DNA of 25,849 nucleotides from JABWCE01 sp964617955 (GTDB taxonomy: Bacteria > Bacteroidota > Bacteroidia > NS11-12g > UBA9320). The stretch spans positions 1 to 25,849 of the forward strand of contig CAZTXB010000026.1 of NCBI GenBank assembly GCA_964617955.1, read 5' to 3'. Both the position numbers and the translations under genes were made by a program. Shown here piece after piece: positions 8,023 to 15,028 of the stretch. The notes under the pieces are model-generated. The model worked only from the letters and a program-made list of their open reading frames with translations, had not been told where the DNA came from and did not search any database. Every line of letters starts with the position of its first letter. Position 1 is the first letter of the stretch.

Positions 8023-8030
8023 CAAAAATA
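8023..8030 (-). promoter_or_regulatory. Candidate -7 box for tRNA-His
   Basis: TATTTTTG on the minus strand matches TAnnTTTG exactly. It lies 56 bases upstream of the tRNA 5' end, which would give a precursor with a leader of about 50 bases. Confidence 0.35.
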
Positions 8031-8063
8031 ATATTATTAGGCTTTAACTCAAATTCTTTTTTA

Positions 8064-8071
8064 TAGTTTTG
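8064..8071 (+). promoter_or_regulatory. -7 box directly before the flippase start
   Basis: TAGTTTTG matches TAnnTTTG exactly and ends only 5 bases before the TTG chosen as start at 8077. Transcription would begin at or very near the start codon, giving a leaderless or nearly leaderless message, or else a start a few codons inside the frame. Confidence 0.45.
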
Positions 8072-8076
8072 TCGGC

Positions 8077-9402
8077 TTGAAATTGCGTGTGATTTCAGAC
8101 CGCCTTAAAAACTGGTTTTCGAAAGATGGCGGCTTAGGATATCTGCAGATTTACAACCTAACCAAAGCTGCAGCGGTCGTCGTTATAGCCATTATTTTTG
8201 CAAGGCTCATAAGCGACCCGATTTTGATCAACCATTGGGAAACTTCCTTGTTGTTGGTCACCGGTTTTACTTTTTTTTATGTTTCGGGCTTTGGATACAC
8301 CCTGGTGAGCTTTGTTAAAAGGTATCCTGAAGAAGAGTGGGCGCTTATTTTCAAAAACACATTTTTTGTTTTTTGCCTGCTTAGTCTCCTTTCTTGCTCA
8401 GCAATTATAGGTTATCAAGCCTTCTCTCGGCAAGTCTTTTTTTCAAATTTCGAATGGCTGTTTTTATGCATCTACCTTATTGGGACCGTATGCAGTTCGG
8501 TGGTAGAATACGTCTATTTCCTTAACAAAAAATTTAAAAAATTGGGAAATTGGGCGTTTTTTAATCTTTTGGGCTTTGTATTATTTCCCAGCATTCCTCT
8601 CCTTATGGGTTATTCCTTTTCTATGTGTCTTGCCTCCTTGGCTTTATTTGGGGCAATCCGTTTTGGCTTTACTTTAAACCTCATTTGGAAGATGCCCGGC
8701 AAATTCAAACCCTCCTACATAAAGCCTCTTGCCGAATTTAACTGGCCCATCACACTTTCTCTCATTTTTGGCACTGGATATGTTTACATCGCAAATTTTC
8801 TGCTCAAAAGCTCTGTCGATGATCAAGCCTTCAATATTTTCAGATATGGCAGTCGTGAATTCCCACTTTTTACAGTTCTAGCCAATTCATACAGCATCAT
8901 TTTAGGGGGTAACACCGCTGAGAACTTTGATAAACCGGACTTTTGGAAAAAAACTCAGGTTTCCCATCGCCGATTGATGCATCAGGTTTTTCCAATGGCC
9001 TGCTTATTGATGCTGAGCTCGCCATTCGTTTTTAATTTTGTTTTTACCAACTCGTTTAAAGAAGCCTCTACCATATTCAACATTTTGCTTCTCACGATCA
9101 TCCCACGCTTACTCTTCCCTCAATCGCTGTTGATGGGAAAAGCAAAAACCAAATATGCGCTCTATTCAGGTTTGATCGAATTTGTGTCAGGCATAGCCTT
9201 GGTTTGGCTCCTAACCCCTATTTATGGCATTGCAGGAGCTGCCTGGGGCATCACCCTGGCCTTTTTTATTGAAAAAATGCTGCTCATTCTGTTTTGTTAT
9301 TACCAAAAAATCCCCTTTATGCGAAGCCTCGAAACCGGCTTTTTTGTCATTTATTCTTTACTGCTCGTTATCTGCTTTTGCCTGAGCAGCGAACTATTTT
9401 AA
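8077..9402 (+). CDS. Wzx-like polysaccharide flippase (MOP superfamily)
   Basis: The 441-residue product is very hydrophobic, with about 12-14 predicted membrane helices from residue 25 to the end. It has the layout of lipid-linked oligosaccharide flippases: an amphipathic N-terminus (RLKNWFSKDGG), an early loop with FARLIS, a cytoplasmic middle loop, and a late GIAGAAWGITLAFFIEK segment. These move undecaprenyl-linked sugars across the inner membrane. The start is uncertain: TTG at 8077 is the first possible one, and TTG at 8083 and GTG at 8089 lie within four codons; no ATG is nearby. The promoter box ends at 8071. The gene converges with an SGNH/MBOAT pair, leaving a 19-base gap, which fits a surface-glycan role. 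No glycosyltransferases are present here. Confidence 0.8.
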   Translation: MKLRVISDRLKNWFSKDGGLGYLQIYNLTKAAAVVVIAIIFARLISDPILINHWETSLLLVTGFTFFYVSGFGYTLVSFVKRYPEEEWALIFKNTFFVFCLLSLLSCSAIIGYQAFSRQVFFSNFEWLFLCIYLIGTVCSSVVEYVYFLNKKFKKLGNWAFFNLLGFVLFPSIPLLMGYSFSMCLASLALFGAIRFGFTLNLIWKMPGKFKPSYIKPLAEFNWPITLSLIFGTGYVYIANFLLKSSVDDQAFNIFRYGSREFPLFTVLANSYSIILGGNTAENFDKPDFWKKTQVSHRRLMHQVFPMACLLMLSSPFVFNFVFTNSFKEASTIFNILLLTIIPRLLFPQSLLMGKAKTKYALYSGLIEFVSGIALVWLLTPIYGIAGAAWGITLAFFIEKMLLILFCYYQKIPFMRSLETGFFVIYSLLLVICFCLSSELF

Positions 9403-9421
9403 AAACTGTAATTTATGGTCC

Positions 9422-10366
9422 CTAGCGCAGAGCCTTTTTTGTATCTTTATTTACAACTTCTCCCAGTTGAGTTGATAGATACAGCGCCCCGTTTTTATTT
9501 AAATGATCAACATCGGCAAAACAGTCCATACAGTCCGCGATATCCAATTTGTTAAAATCTATATAACCAGTATAGCCATCGCTTATCATATTCTGCACGA
9601 TCTTTTCATTCGTTTCCTCCCATTTTTTATCGAGGTGAAGGGCGTAGTTCTTCATCACAGGCGTGCATACCAAAATCGGATGGATGCCATATTTTCTCAG
9701 CCTGATTAACATTTTCCTGAGAGCCGAAGTATTCAATTCAATGCGATCACTGCTCAAACTGTTTGTATGACTTTCGGCCCTTCTCATAGCCCACATATCG
9801 CTTAATTTTTCGGCATCGTTTGTTTCCACCTTCATCCAACCATTGCTTTGATAATGCGCAATCAAATTCATTCTAAAATTTTTTAAAGCCATTTTCAGGG
9901 ATTCATAGGGTGTATACATTAAAATATGAGATTTGGATTTCCAAGGCGGGTGGATGTTTTTTTTAAATCTGTAATATTTTTGATAGAAGGAAAGCCTCCA
10001 CTCCTCTTCGCCCTCTGCTAATGATTCGCCGAAGCTGGTATAAGAAATGCCTATCAAAACTGTTTTAAGTTTAGGCATTTTATCGATATAAGTCTCTAAA
10101 ATGGCTTCATCCACTGGTAAAGTTTGACTGACATTGGCCATATTAAATCCATTTTTAGAAATGAGTTGGGGATTGATGCCTTTTAAGGCTTGGGAATTGC
10201 CCAGCACCAGCACTTCGATTTCTGGCAAGGCTTGTGTAAAGTTTTTTATTTTATAAGTATACGAATTTTCAATTTTCGATAAATGGTATTCCAAAAACGC
10301 AAGGAGTAGAAGCAGTGGGCTTAAGTAAACCCCGAATTTTATGATGACCCGCCCTGCTCTGTACAT
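9422..10366 (-). CDS. SGNH-fold partner of the MBOAT acyltransferase
   Basis: This 314-residue protein has one N-terminal membrane anchor (about 8-27) and an extracytoplasmic SGNH-hydrolase-like domain. Block I is VLVLGNSQALKG with the candidate nucleophile S58. The candidate Asp/His pair is D285 and H288 in DVDHLN, close to the C-terminus. Such proteins pair with MBOAT transporters in alginate, teichoic acid and exopolysaccharide O-acylation (AlgJ/AlgX and DltD are known examples). The start codon follows directly on the MBOAT stop codon (TAAATG), so the two are very likely translationally coupled. A role as the second half of an O-acetylation system is inferred from this context; the acylated glycan is unknown. 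Confidence 0.8.
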   Translation of the reverse strand: MYRAGRVIIKFGVYLSPLLLLLAFLEYHLSKIENSYTYKIKNFTQALPEIEVLVLGNSQALKGINPQLISKNGFNMANVSQTLPVDEAILETYIDKMPKLKTVLIGISYTSFGESLAEGEEEWRLSFYQKYYRFKKNIHPPWKSKSHILMYTPYESLKMALKNFRMNLIAHYQSNGWMKVETNDAEKLSDMWAMRRAESHTNSLSSDRIELNTSALRKMLIRLRKYGIHPILVCTPVMKNYALHLDKKWEETNEKIVQNMISDGYTGYIDFNKLDIADCMDCFADVDHLNKNGALYLSTQLGEVVNKDTKKALR

Positions 10367-11767
10367 TTAGAATTGAAAATAAATAAAGGAACGGTGTTCA
10401 AAAACACCAAAGAAAACGATCAGAAACAACAAAAGATTTAGAAACGCCACTTTAGAAAACCTATTTGCACTATGCCACCAGCCTATTAGGGTTGCCTTTC
10501 TGGTCCATGCTTCCATTGCTAACATGAAGGAAAGCATGGCCAAGGCAATGCCCCAATGGTGTCTTTCAATGCCGAGTTGCGTCACCCGTCCAAACGACAA
10601 ATTGGAAAACAAATTTCCAATGCTATGTAAGGCCTGCCCAAAATCTTTTGACCGGAAAAAAATCCAGGAGAAATCGATGAGTAAAAAAGTAAAAATGATT
10701 TGCACCCACCCGAATATTTTAAATTTAAAATGACTTAATTTTTTATGCATGTAAACAAATAAACCATTAAGGAGGCCCCAAATGATAAAGTTCACATTGG
10801 CGCCATGCCACAAACCACTTAAAGCAAAGGTGAGCATGATATTCTGAAACAAGCTTTGCCGAGACCCGCCCATGGGAATGAACACGTAGTCGCGAAACCA
10901 CTGTGAAAGCGAAATATGCCAGCGTTTCCAGAACTCTGATACCGACTTGGCAAAATAGGGCAAGTTAAAATTTATCATCAGGTCAAAACCCAAAATTTTA
11001 GCAGTGCCTTTCGCAATATCGCTGTAGCCGCTAAAATCGCCATAAATTTGAAACGCAAATAAAACGGTGGCCAGGATAAGTGGCCATCCACTTTGGTGAA
11101 GAGGATCGTCGTAAACCTTGTCGACAATCAACGCCAGATTATCGGCAACCACCACTTTTTTAAAAAATCCCCAAATCATCCATTTTAATCCCAAAGAAAG
11201 GTTTTCATATTGTAGTTTTTGATGGGTTCGAAATTGATGCAACAGCCTTTGGGGCCGCTCGATGGGGCCTGCGACCAATTGAGGAAAAAACATGACGTAC
11301 AGGGCATAGTTCAATAGATTTTTTTCAGCATTCTGTTTGCCTTTGTAAACTTCAACAACATAGCTAATGGCCTGAAATGTATGAAACGACAGCCCAATAG
11401 GCAGCAGGATATGCCATGCTGAAAAGGAATGGTCCACTTTGGCCACATGCAAGAAAACCGAGAAGGTGTCCAACAGAAAATCGGCATACTTAAACAGTAC
11501 CAGGGCGCCAATATTTGCAAACAATGAGGCCCAAAGCCAATTTCGCTTTGCTGATGCTTTATTAAGGTTTTTTTCAATCTGGATGGCGGCTATATAATCG
11601 ACCGCGATGGTATAAAACAAGATAAGGATGTATACCGGATTAAAAAACATGTAGAAAAAACAACTTGCGGCCAGCAGGAAGTAGTTTCTCAGGGTATTGG
11701 GCAGTAAAAAATAGCCTCCTACCGTCAAAGGAAAAAAAAGTAAAAACTCTAGTGAATTAAACAGCAT
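10367..11767 (-). CDS. MBOAT-family membrane O-acyltransferase
   Basis: This polytopic membrane protein of 466 residues moves acyl groups across the membrane for attachment to a glycan or similar acceptor. Family hallmarks include the N-terminal MLFNSLEFLLFFP, the LVAGPIERPQ loop (about 164-173), the conserved GDFSGYSDIAKG segment (about 243-254), FWKRWHISLSQWFRDY with H284, and GLWHGAN with the likely catalytic H321. The length agrees with AlgI/DltB-type members. It is the first gene of a two-gene operon with the SGNH partner. A perfect -7 box ends 10 bases before the ATG, giving a very short leader. The family is certain; the substrate is not. Confidence 0.95.
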   Translation of the reverse strand: MLFNSLEFLLFFPLTVGGYFLLPNTLRNYFLLAASCFFYMFFNPVYILILFYTIAVDYIAAIQIEKNLNKASAKRNWLWASLFANIGALVLFKYADFLLDTFSVFLHVAKVDHSFSAWHILLPIGLSFHTFQAISYVVEVYKGKQNAEKNLLNYALYVMFFPQLVAGPIERPQRLLHQFRTHQKLQYENLSLGLKWMIWGFFKKVVVADNLALIVDKVYDDPLHQSGWPLILATVLFAFQIYGDFSGYSDIAKGTAKILGFDLMINFNLPYFAKSVSEFWKRWHISLSQWFRDYVFIPMGGSRQSLFQNIMLTFALSGLWHGANVNFIIWGLLNGLFVYMHKKLSHFKFKIFGWVQIIFTFLLIDFSWIFFRSKDFGQALHSIGNLFSNLSFGRVTQLGIERHHWGIALAMLSFMLAMEAWTRKATLIGWWHSANRFSKVAFLNLLLFLIVFFGVFEHRSFIYFQF

Positions 11768-11777
11768 GGCCTTCGGG

Positions 11778-11785
11778 CAAAACTA
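11778..11785 (-). promoter_or_regulatory. -7 box of the MBOAT-SGNH operon
   Basis: TAGTTTTG on the minus strand matches TAnnTTTG exactly and is identical to the box of the convergent flippase gene. It ends 10 bases before the ATG, implying a leader of only a few bases. No TTG element lies at the normal spacing. Confidence 0.5.
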
Positions 11786-11896
11786 GTTTTTTATTTGTGG
11801 GTTAAAAAATGCCCCTCATAGGATAAAAAATTATACCGATTGGCAATAGAATGAAAAACCCTGTCGGGAATTTCAGAAGAGAAGCCTTGAAGGCTA

Positions 11897-12430
11897 TTAG
11901 CTCATTTTTCGGCTGGTAATGGCAGTTTTGGTGGCTCCTTTCGACGCCTTGACTTTTTTGGCCTCTACTTTTTTTACCGGCTTTATGCTTTTCGACTTTG
12001 TCGCTTTGTCGGAAGATTCGGCATCGTCGGCCTCAGACTTGGCATTGAAATCGACCTTGCCTTTGAGCATGCCAAACCAGTTGTTTATTTTATGAATGTC
12101 GGAATTATAAACCCTTTCCTTGTCAAAATTTGAAAGCACAGATTCAAACCATTTTTTGGTATCCTCTCCACTTGCAGTTTTTTCCAATGGCCCCAGCTGT
12201 CCGTTCTTTTCCATGTTCTCCATGCTCAAAAAAACCTCAGCCAGTTTTTTATCGCCATCGTGAGTATAAACTGAAATATCCTCTAAAATAGATACTTTCT
12301 GGCTCAATGGGGTAATGGATCTCTTAGCCAATCCATCCAGTGATTCCAGAACCAAACCATTGGCGCCCTTCCCGATTATTTTGTGCAAACCCGGCTTACC
12401 TGCCACCGATACCACGTCTTTTAATTCCAT
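11897..12430 (-). CDS. DUF5606-family protein
   Basis: The 177-residue protein has no signal peptide and is probably cytoplasmic. The N-terminal half (MELKDVVSVAGKPGLHKIIG, then NGLVLESLDG and ILEDISVYT) matches the DUF5606 family found across Bacteroidota, whose function is not established to my knowledge. A helical segment (about 80-125, with SNFDKERVYNSDIHKINNWF) follows. The tail from about 130 is low-complexity, rich in Lys, Ala and Ser, and likely disordered and strongly basic. The gene stands alone between the MBOAT gene and the divergent sialidase-like gene. A weak hairpin with a T-run about 45 bases past the stop may end the transcript. Confidence 0.75.
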   Translation of the reverse strand: MELKDVVSVAGKPGLHKIIGKGANGLVLESLDGLAKRSITPLSQKVSILEDISVYTHDGDKKLAEVFLSMENMEKNGQLGPLEKTASGEDTKKWFESVLSNFDKERVYNSDIHKINNWFGMLKGKVDFNAKSEADDAESSDKATKSKSIKPVKKVEAKKVKASKGATKTAITSRKMS

Positions 12431-12581
12431 AACTGCAAAGAAAGGGGGAATTCAGAAATCTCTGTTCATAATTTTGTAAATTATTTTCAAATTTTTGGCA
12501 TAAAAACCGCCCACTTGTGAATTACTCACCAGAAATTAAAATAATTTAGTTTTATTTGCCACCTTTATATATACAGAAAAC

Positions 12582-14522
12582 ATGAAACAAAATTTACTCT
12601 TATTTTTTAGCCTCTTTTCAACGGCTGTTTTTGCCCAAAAAACTTTGCAATCAGTTAGTTCTGATAAAAATGTACCCATGCCAAGCTCCACAAATTATGT
12701 AGCCATGGATGAGGCCGTTAGCCCTTTTAAAGCCGGTACAACTTATACCCCAACCTTAAACAAACACATAAGGTACTCAGCCATACTTATTGGCAAAACC
12801 TTTTATGACCTACAAACCAATGCCTCTGTAGGACGCAGGGTTATATTACACGACAATGGCTCGATTTCAGCAGTATGGACCACCTCCAGCATTGGTGAAG
12901 CCAACTGGCCGACACGAGGCACAGGATATAACCACAAAGCTACCACTTCGTGGTTTAGTACAGTGAATGCCCGTTTGGAGACAGAAAGAACCGGATGGCC
13001 ATGTATAGGTGTATTGGAAAAATCAGGAACAAAATATGAAGCTATAATGGGACATGTGGCCTCTACCGGTGGTTGGGTGTTGAGTAAAAATAATGCCATA
13101 GGCAACAGTTCTTTTCCTGATCAAAAGGCGATACTTACCCAGCAGAACAACATGGTGAGTATTTGGGGTAGAATTGGAACCGATAAAAAGCAAACCATTC
13201 ATCTTGTGTCCAACTACTTCTCAGACGCTGCAAACGGAATTCCTATCGTAAAAATAAACGGAGTATCTAGTCCTTCTACATACAGCCGTTCGACTGACGC
13301 CGGATTAACCTGGGATAAAAAGTTTACAGCCTTACCCGGTTACGATTCTACCAGAGTATTAAACGGAGGAGGCGATAATTATGCCATCGATGTAAAAGAT
13401 TCTATAGTTGCTATTGTACTAGGGGGCTTAGGCGAAGACATCAGCCTTTACAAATCAACCAATGGCGGAAATACTTTTACCAAAATACAAGTGGAAGCCT
13501 TTCAGTATTCACCTTTTAAAGACGTTTATATTTCTCACGCTACCCCTGAGAAAACAACCGACGGCTCCATGGATGTATTGATTGGAAATGACAACAAAAT
13601 CCATGTCTTTTTTGCCAGAAGTTTTGTTTCTGACACCATTATGGGAGATGACGGATTTAGTTTCCGTCCGGCCTCTACCTCTTTAATGCATTGGACCGAA
13701 GGTTGGGACAGTGTAAACTTGTGCGGAGGTGCTTTTGATTATGACCAAAACGGAACCTTAGACATTACCAGAGAAACTTTTACCTCACTTACCAACGGAA
13801 CCACTGTACCTGCAGGCTTGTCATCTGCAACCCGTTACGGCAACAATTCTTTGGTGAGTTTCCCAACTTCGTCGATGGATGCTAACGGAAACCTGTATGT
13901 GATTTACAGCGCCCCTAACGAATTGGCCATAAGCCCCTTTAACGCCAACTACCGCGACTTGTATATTTCCTTCTCAACCGATGGTGGGGTTTCCTGGACC
14001 ATAGGCCAAAACATCACGGCGACCTCAACCCCTAACAGTTTTGAAAACGTTTTCCCATCTGCAGCCAAGCGCGCCGATAATTTTGTTCATTTCCTTTATC
14101 AGGAAGACGATTTACCGGGAACCAACTTGCAAAACAACGGAAACAGCAATACACATCCCAACGATGAGCAGCGTATACAATACAAAGCTATCCCGGTGAC
14201 CGATATCCTTGCAGGATTGATCAAAGACCCTGTAAGCGTTAAGAAAACTGTAAGTGATCCTAAAATATTTTTTGTAAGCCAAAACCAGCCAAATCCATTC
14301 AGTTCAGAAACTTCTGCCTTTATTTACCTTCGCGATGGAAGCGACCTGAATTTAAGCATCAGTGATATTACAGGCAAGGTGATAAAGACCGAAAAGCTGG
14401 GATACCATTCAGCAGGAAATCATGCCGTAACCATTAACGCTGATGGACTGAAATCCGGTTTGTATTTCTATACCATCTCAAACGACTTGTATTCAACCAC
14501 GCAAAAAATGCAGGTTAAATAA
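12582..14522 (+). CDS. T9SS-exported sialidase-like (Asp-box propeller) protein
   Basis: This is a secreted or surface protein of 646 residues. A signal peptide (MKQNLLLFF to AVFAQ, about 1-19) is followed by a large beta-propeller-like region with three Asp boxes of the S-x-[DN]-x-G-x-x-[WF] type: STDAGLTW (237-244), STNGGNTF (292-299) and STDGGVSW (465-472). The last 85 residues are a T9SS type A sorting domain (NQPNPF, LSISDITGKV, LKSGLYFYTIS), which directs passage across the outer membrane. Asp boxes occur in sialidases but also in many non-enzymatic propellers. I did not find a convincing arginine triad, so enzymatic activity is uncertain. A strong terminator follows. Confidence 0.85.
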   Translation: MKQNLLLFFSLFSTAVFAQKTLQSVSSDKNVPMPSSTNYVAMDEAVSPFKAGTTYTPTLNKHIRYSAILIGKTFYDLQTNASVGRRVILHDNGSISAVWTTSSIGEANWPTRGTGYNHKATTSWFSTVNARLETERTGWPCIGVLEKSGTKYEAIMGHVASTGGWVLSKNNAIGNSSFPDQKAILTQQNNMVSIWGRIGTDKKQTIHLVSNYFSDAANGIPIVKINGVSSPSTYSRSTDAGLTWDKKFTALPGYDSTRVLNGGGDNYAIDVKDSIVAIVLGGLGEDISLYKSTNGGNTFTKIQVEAFQYSPFKDVYISHATPEKTTDGSMDVLIGNDNKIHVFFARSFVSDTIMGDDGFSFRPASTSLMHWTEGWDSVNLCGGAFDYDQNGTLDITRETFTSLTNGTTVPAGLSSATRYGNNSLVSFPTSSMDANGNLYVIYSAPNELAISPFNANYRDLYISFSTDGGVSWTIGQNITATSTPNSFENVFPSAAKRADNFVHFLYQEDDLPGTNLQNNGNSNTHPNDEQRIQYKAIPVTDILAGLIKDPVSVKKTVSDPKIFFVSQNQPNPFSSETSAFIYLRDGSDLNLSISDITGKVIKTEKLGYHSAGNHAVTINADGLKSGLYFYTISNDLYSTTQKMQVK

Positions 14523-14535
14523 AAATTTCTTTTTT

Positions 14536-14576
14536 AAAAAAGCCGTTCAACTTTATGCTTGAACGGCTTTTTTTTT
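14536..14576 (+). terminator. Intrinsic terminator after the sialidase-like gene
   Basis: A perfect 10-bp stem (AGCCGTTCAA / TTGAACGGCT) with an 8-base loop, flanked by an A-run on the left and nine T on the right, lies 14 bases past the stop codon. The A and T runs can lengthen the stem. Confidence 0.92.
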
Positions 14577-14601
14577 GTTTCTAATTTTTAAAAAAAAATT
14601 A

Positions 14602-14609
14602 TACCTTCG
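14602..14609 (+). promoter_or_regulatory. Candidate -7 box for tRNA-Leu
   Basis: TACCTTCG differs from TAnnTTTG at one position and lies 50 bases upstream of the tRNA 5' end. A TTTG (14574-14577) is 24 bases upstream of it, close to the usual spacing. Confidence 0.4.
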
Positions 14610-14615
14610 CGGCAA

Positions 14616-14651
14616 CAACCACAAACAGAAACTTTAACTGAGTTGTGGTTG
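14616..14651 (+). repeat. Inverted repeat in the tRNA-Leu leader
   Basis: CAACCACAA (14616-14624) and TTGTGGTTG (14643-14651) form a perfect 9-bp stem with an 18-base loop, ending 8 bases before the mature tRNA. It has no T-run on either side, so it is not a terminator. It may shape the precursor for 5' processing. Confidence 0.55.
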
Positions 14652-14659
14652 CAAACGTT

Positions 14660-14744
14660 GCGGATGTGATGTAATTGGTAGCCATGCCAGACTTAGGATC
14701 TGGTGCTTTGCGGCGTGTAGGTTCGAGTCCTATCATCCGCACCA
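14660..14744 (+). tRNA. tRNA-Leu (TAG anticodon)
   Basis: A class II tRNA of 85 bases including an encoded CCA tail. The acceptor stem GCGGATG/CATCCGC is perfect. The anticodon stem CCAGA/TCTGG encloses CTTAGGA, giving anticodon UAG for leucine. A longer variable region (TGCTTTGCGGCG) and a normal T arm (GTAGG/CCTAT around TTCGAGT) follow. A terminator lies directly downstream, so it is transcribed as a single-gene unit. Confidence 0.96.
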
Positions 14745-14745
14745 C

Positions 14746-14775
14746 AAGGGGTTTCAGAAATGGAACCCTTTTTTT
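14746..14775 (+). terminator. Intrinsic terminator after tRNA-Leu
   Basis: GGGTTTC (14749-14755) pairs with GGAACCC (14762-14768), extended by three outer pairs, with a 6-base loop and a run of seven T. It begins 2 bases after the CCA end. Confidence 0.85.
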
Positions 14776-14979
14776 ATGCACCTGTAGCCTTACAAATTAT
14801 TGTCCTTGTCAAAGAATTTGTATTTTTCAATTGGTATCAACTTCTCAGTTTCCCTGTTTGAATTAATCTTTCCTTGTGTATTCCTACACACGTTCTTTTT
14901 GTGTCTCTAACGACATGGCTAAGGCAGATGGAATGCCATCTCTGGCCCTAAGATGCCATGAAAAATAGTTCCTTTAGGC

Positions 14980-15009
14980 TTGACTTTTTGATGTTTATGT
15001 CTAAATTTG
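14980..15009 (+). promoter_or_regulatory. Promoter of the secreted-protein operon
   Basis: TTG (14980-14982), 19 bases, then TAAATTTG (15002-15009) fits the Bacteroidota TTG-N17-23-TAnnTTTG promoter in full. Transcription would start about 13 bases before the ATG at 15029. Confidence 0.65.
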
Positions 15010-15028
15010 ATATTCCTTTTGCTATGAA

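Noticed and set aside
11840..11880. Possible terminator of the DUF5606 gene (CCC-GACA-GGG then T-run on the minus strand)
   Set aside because: The stem is only three pairs, too weak to call a terminator.
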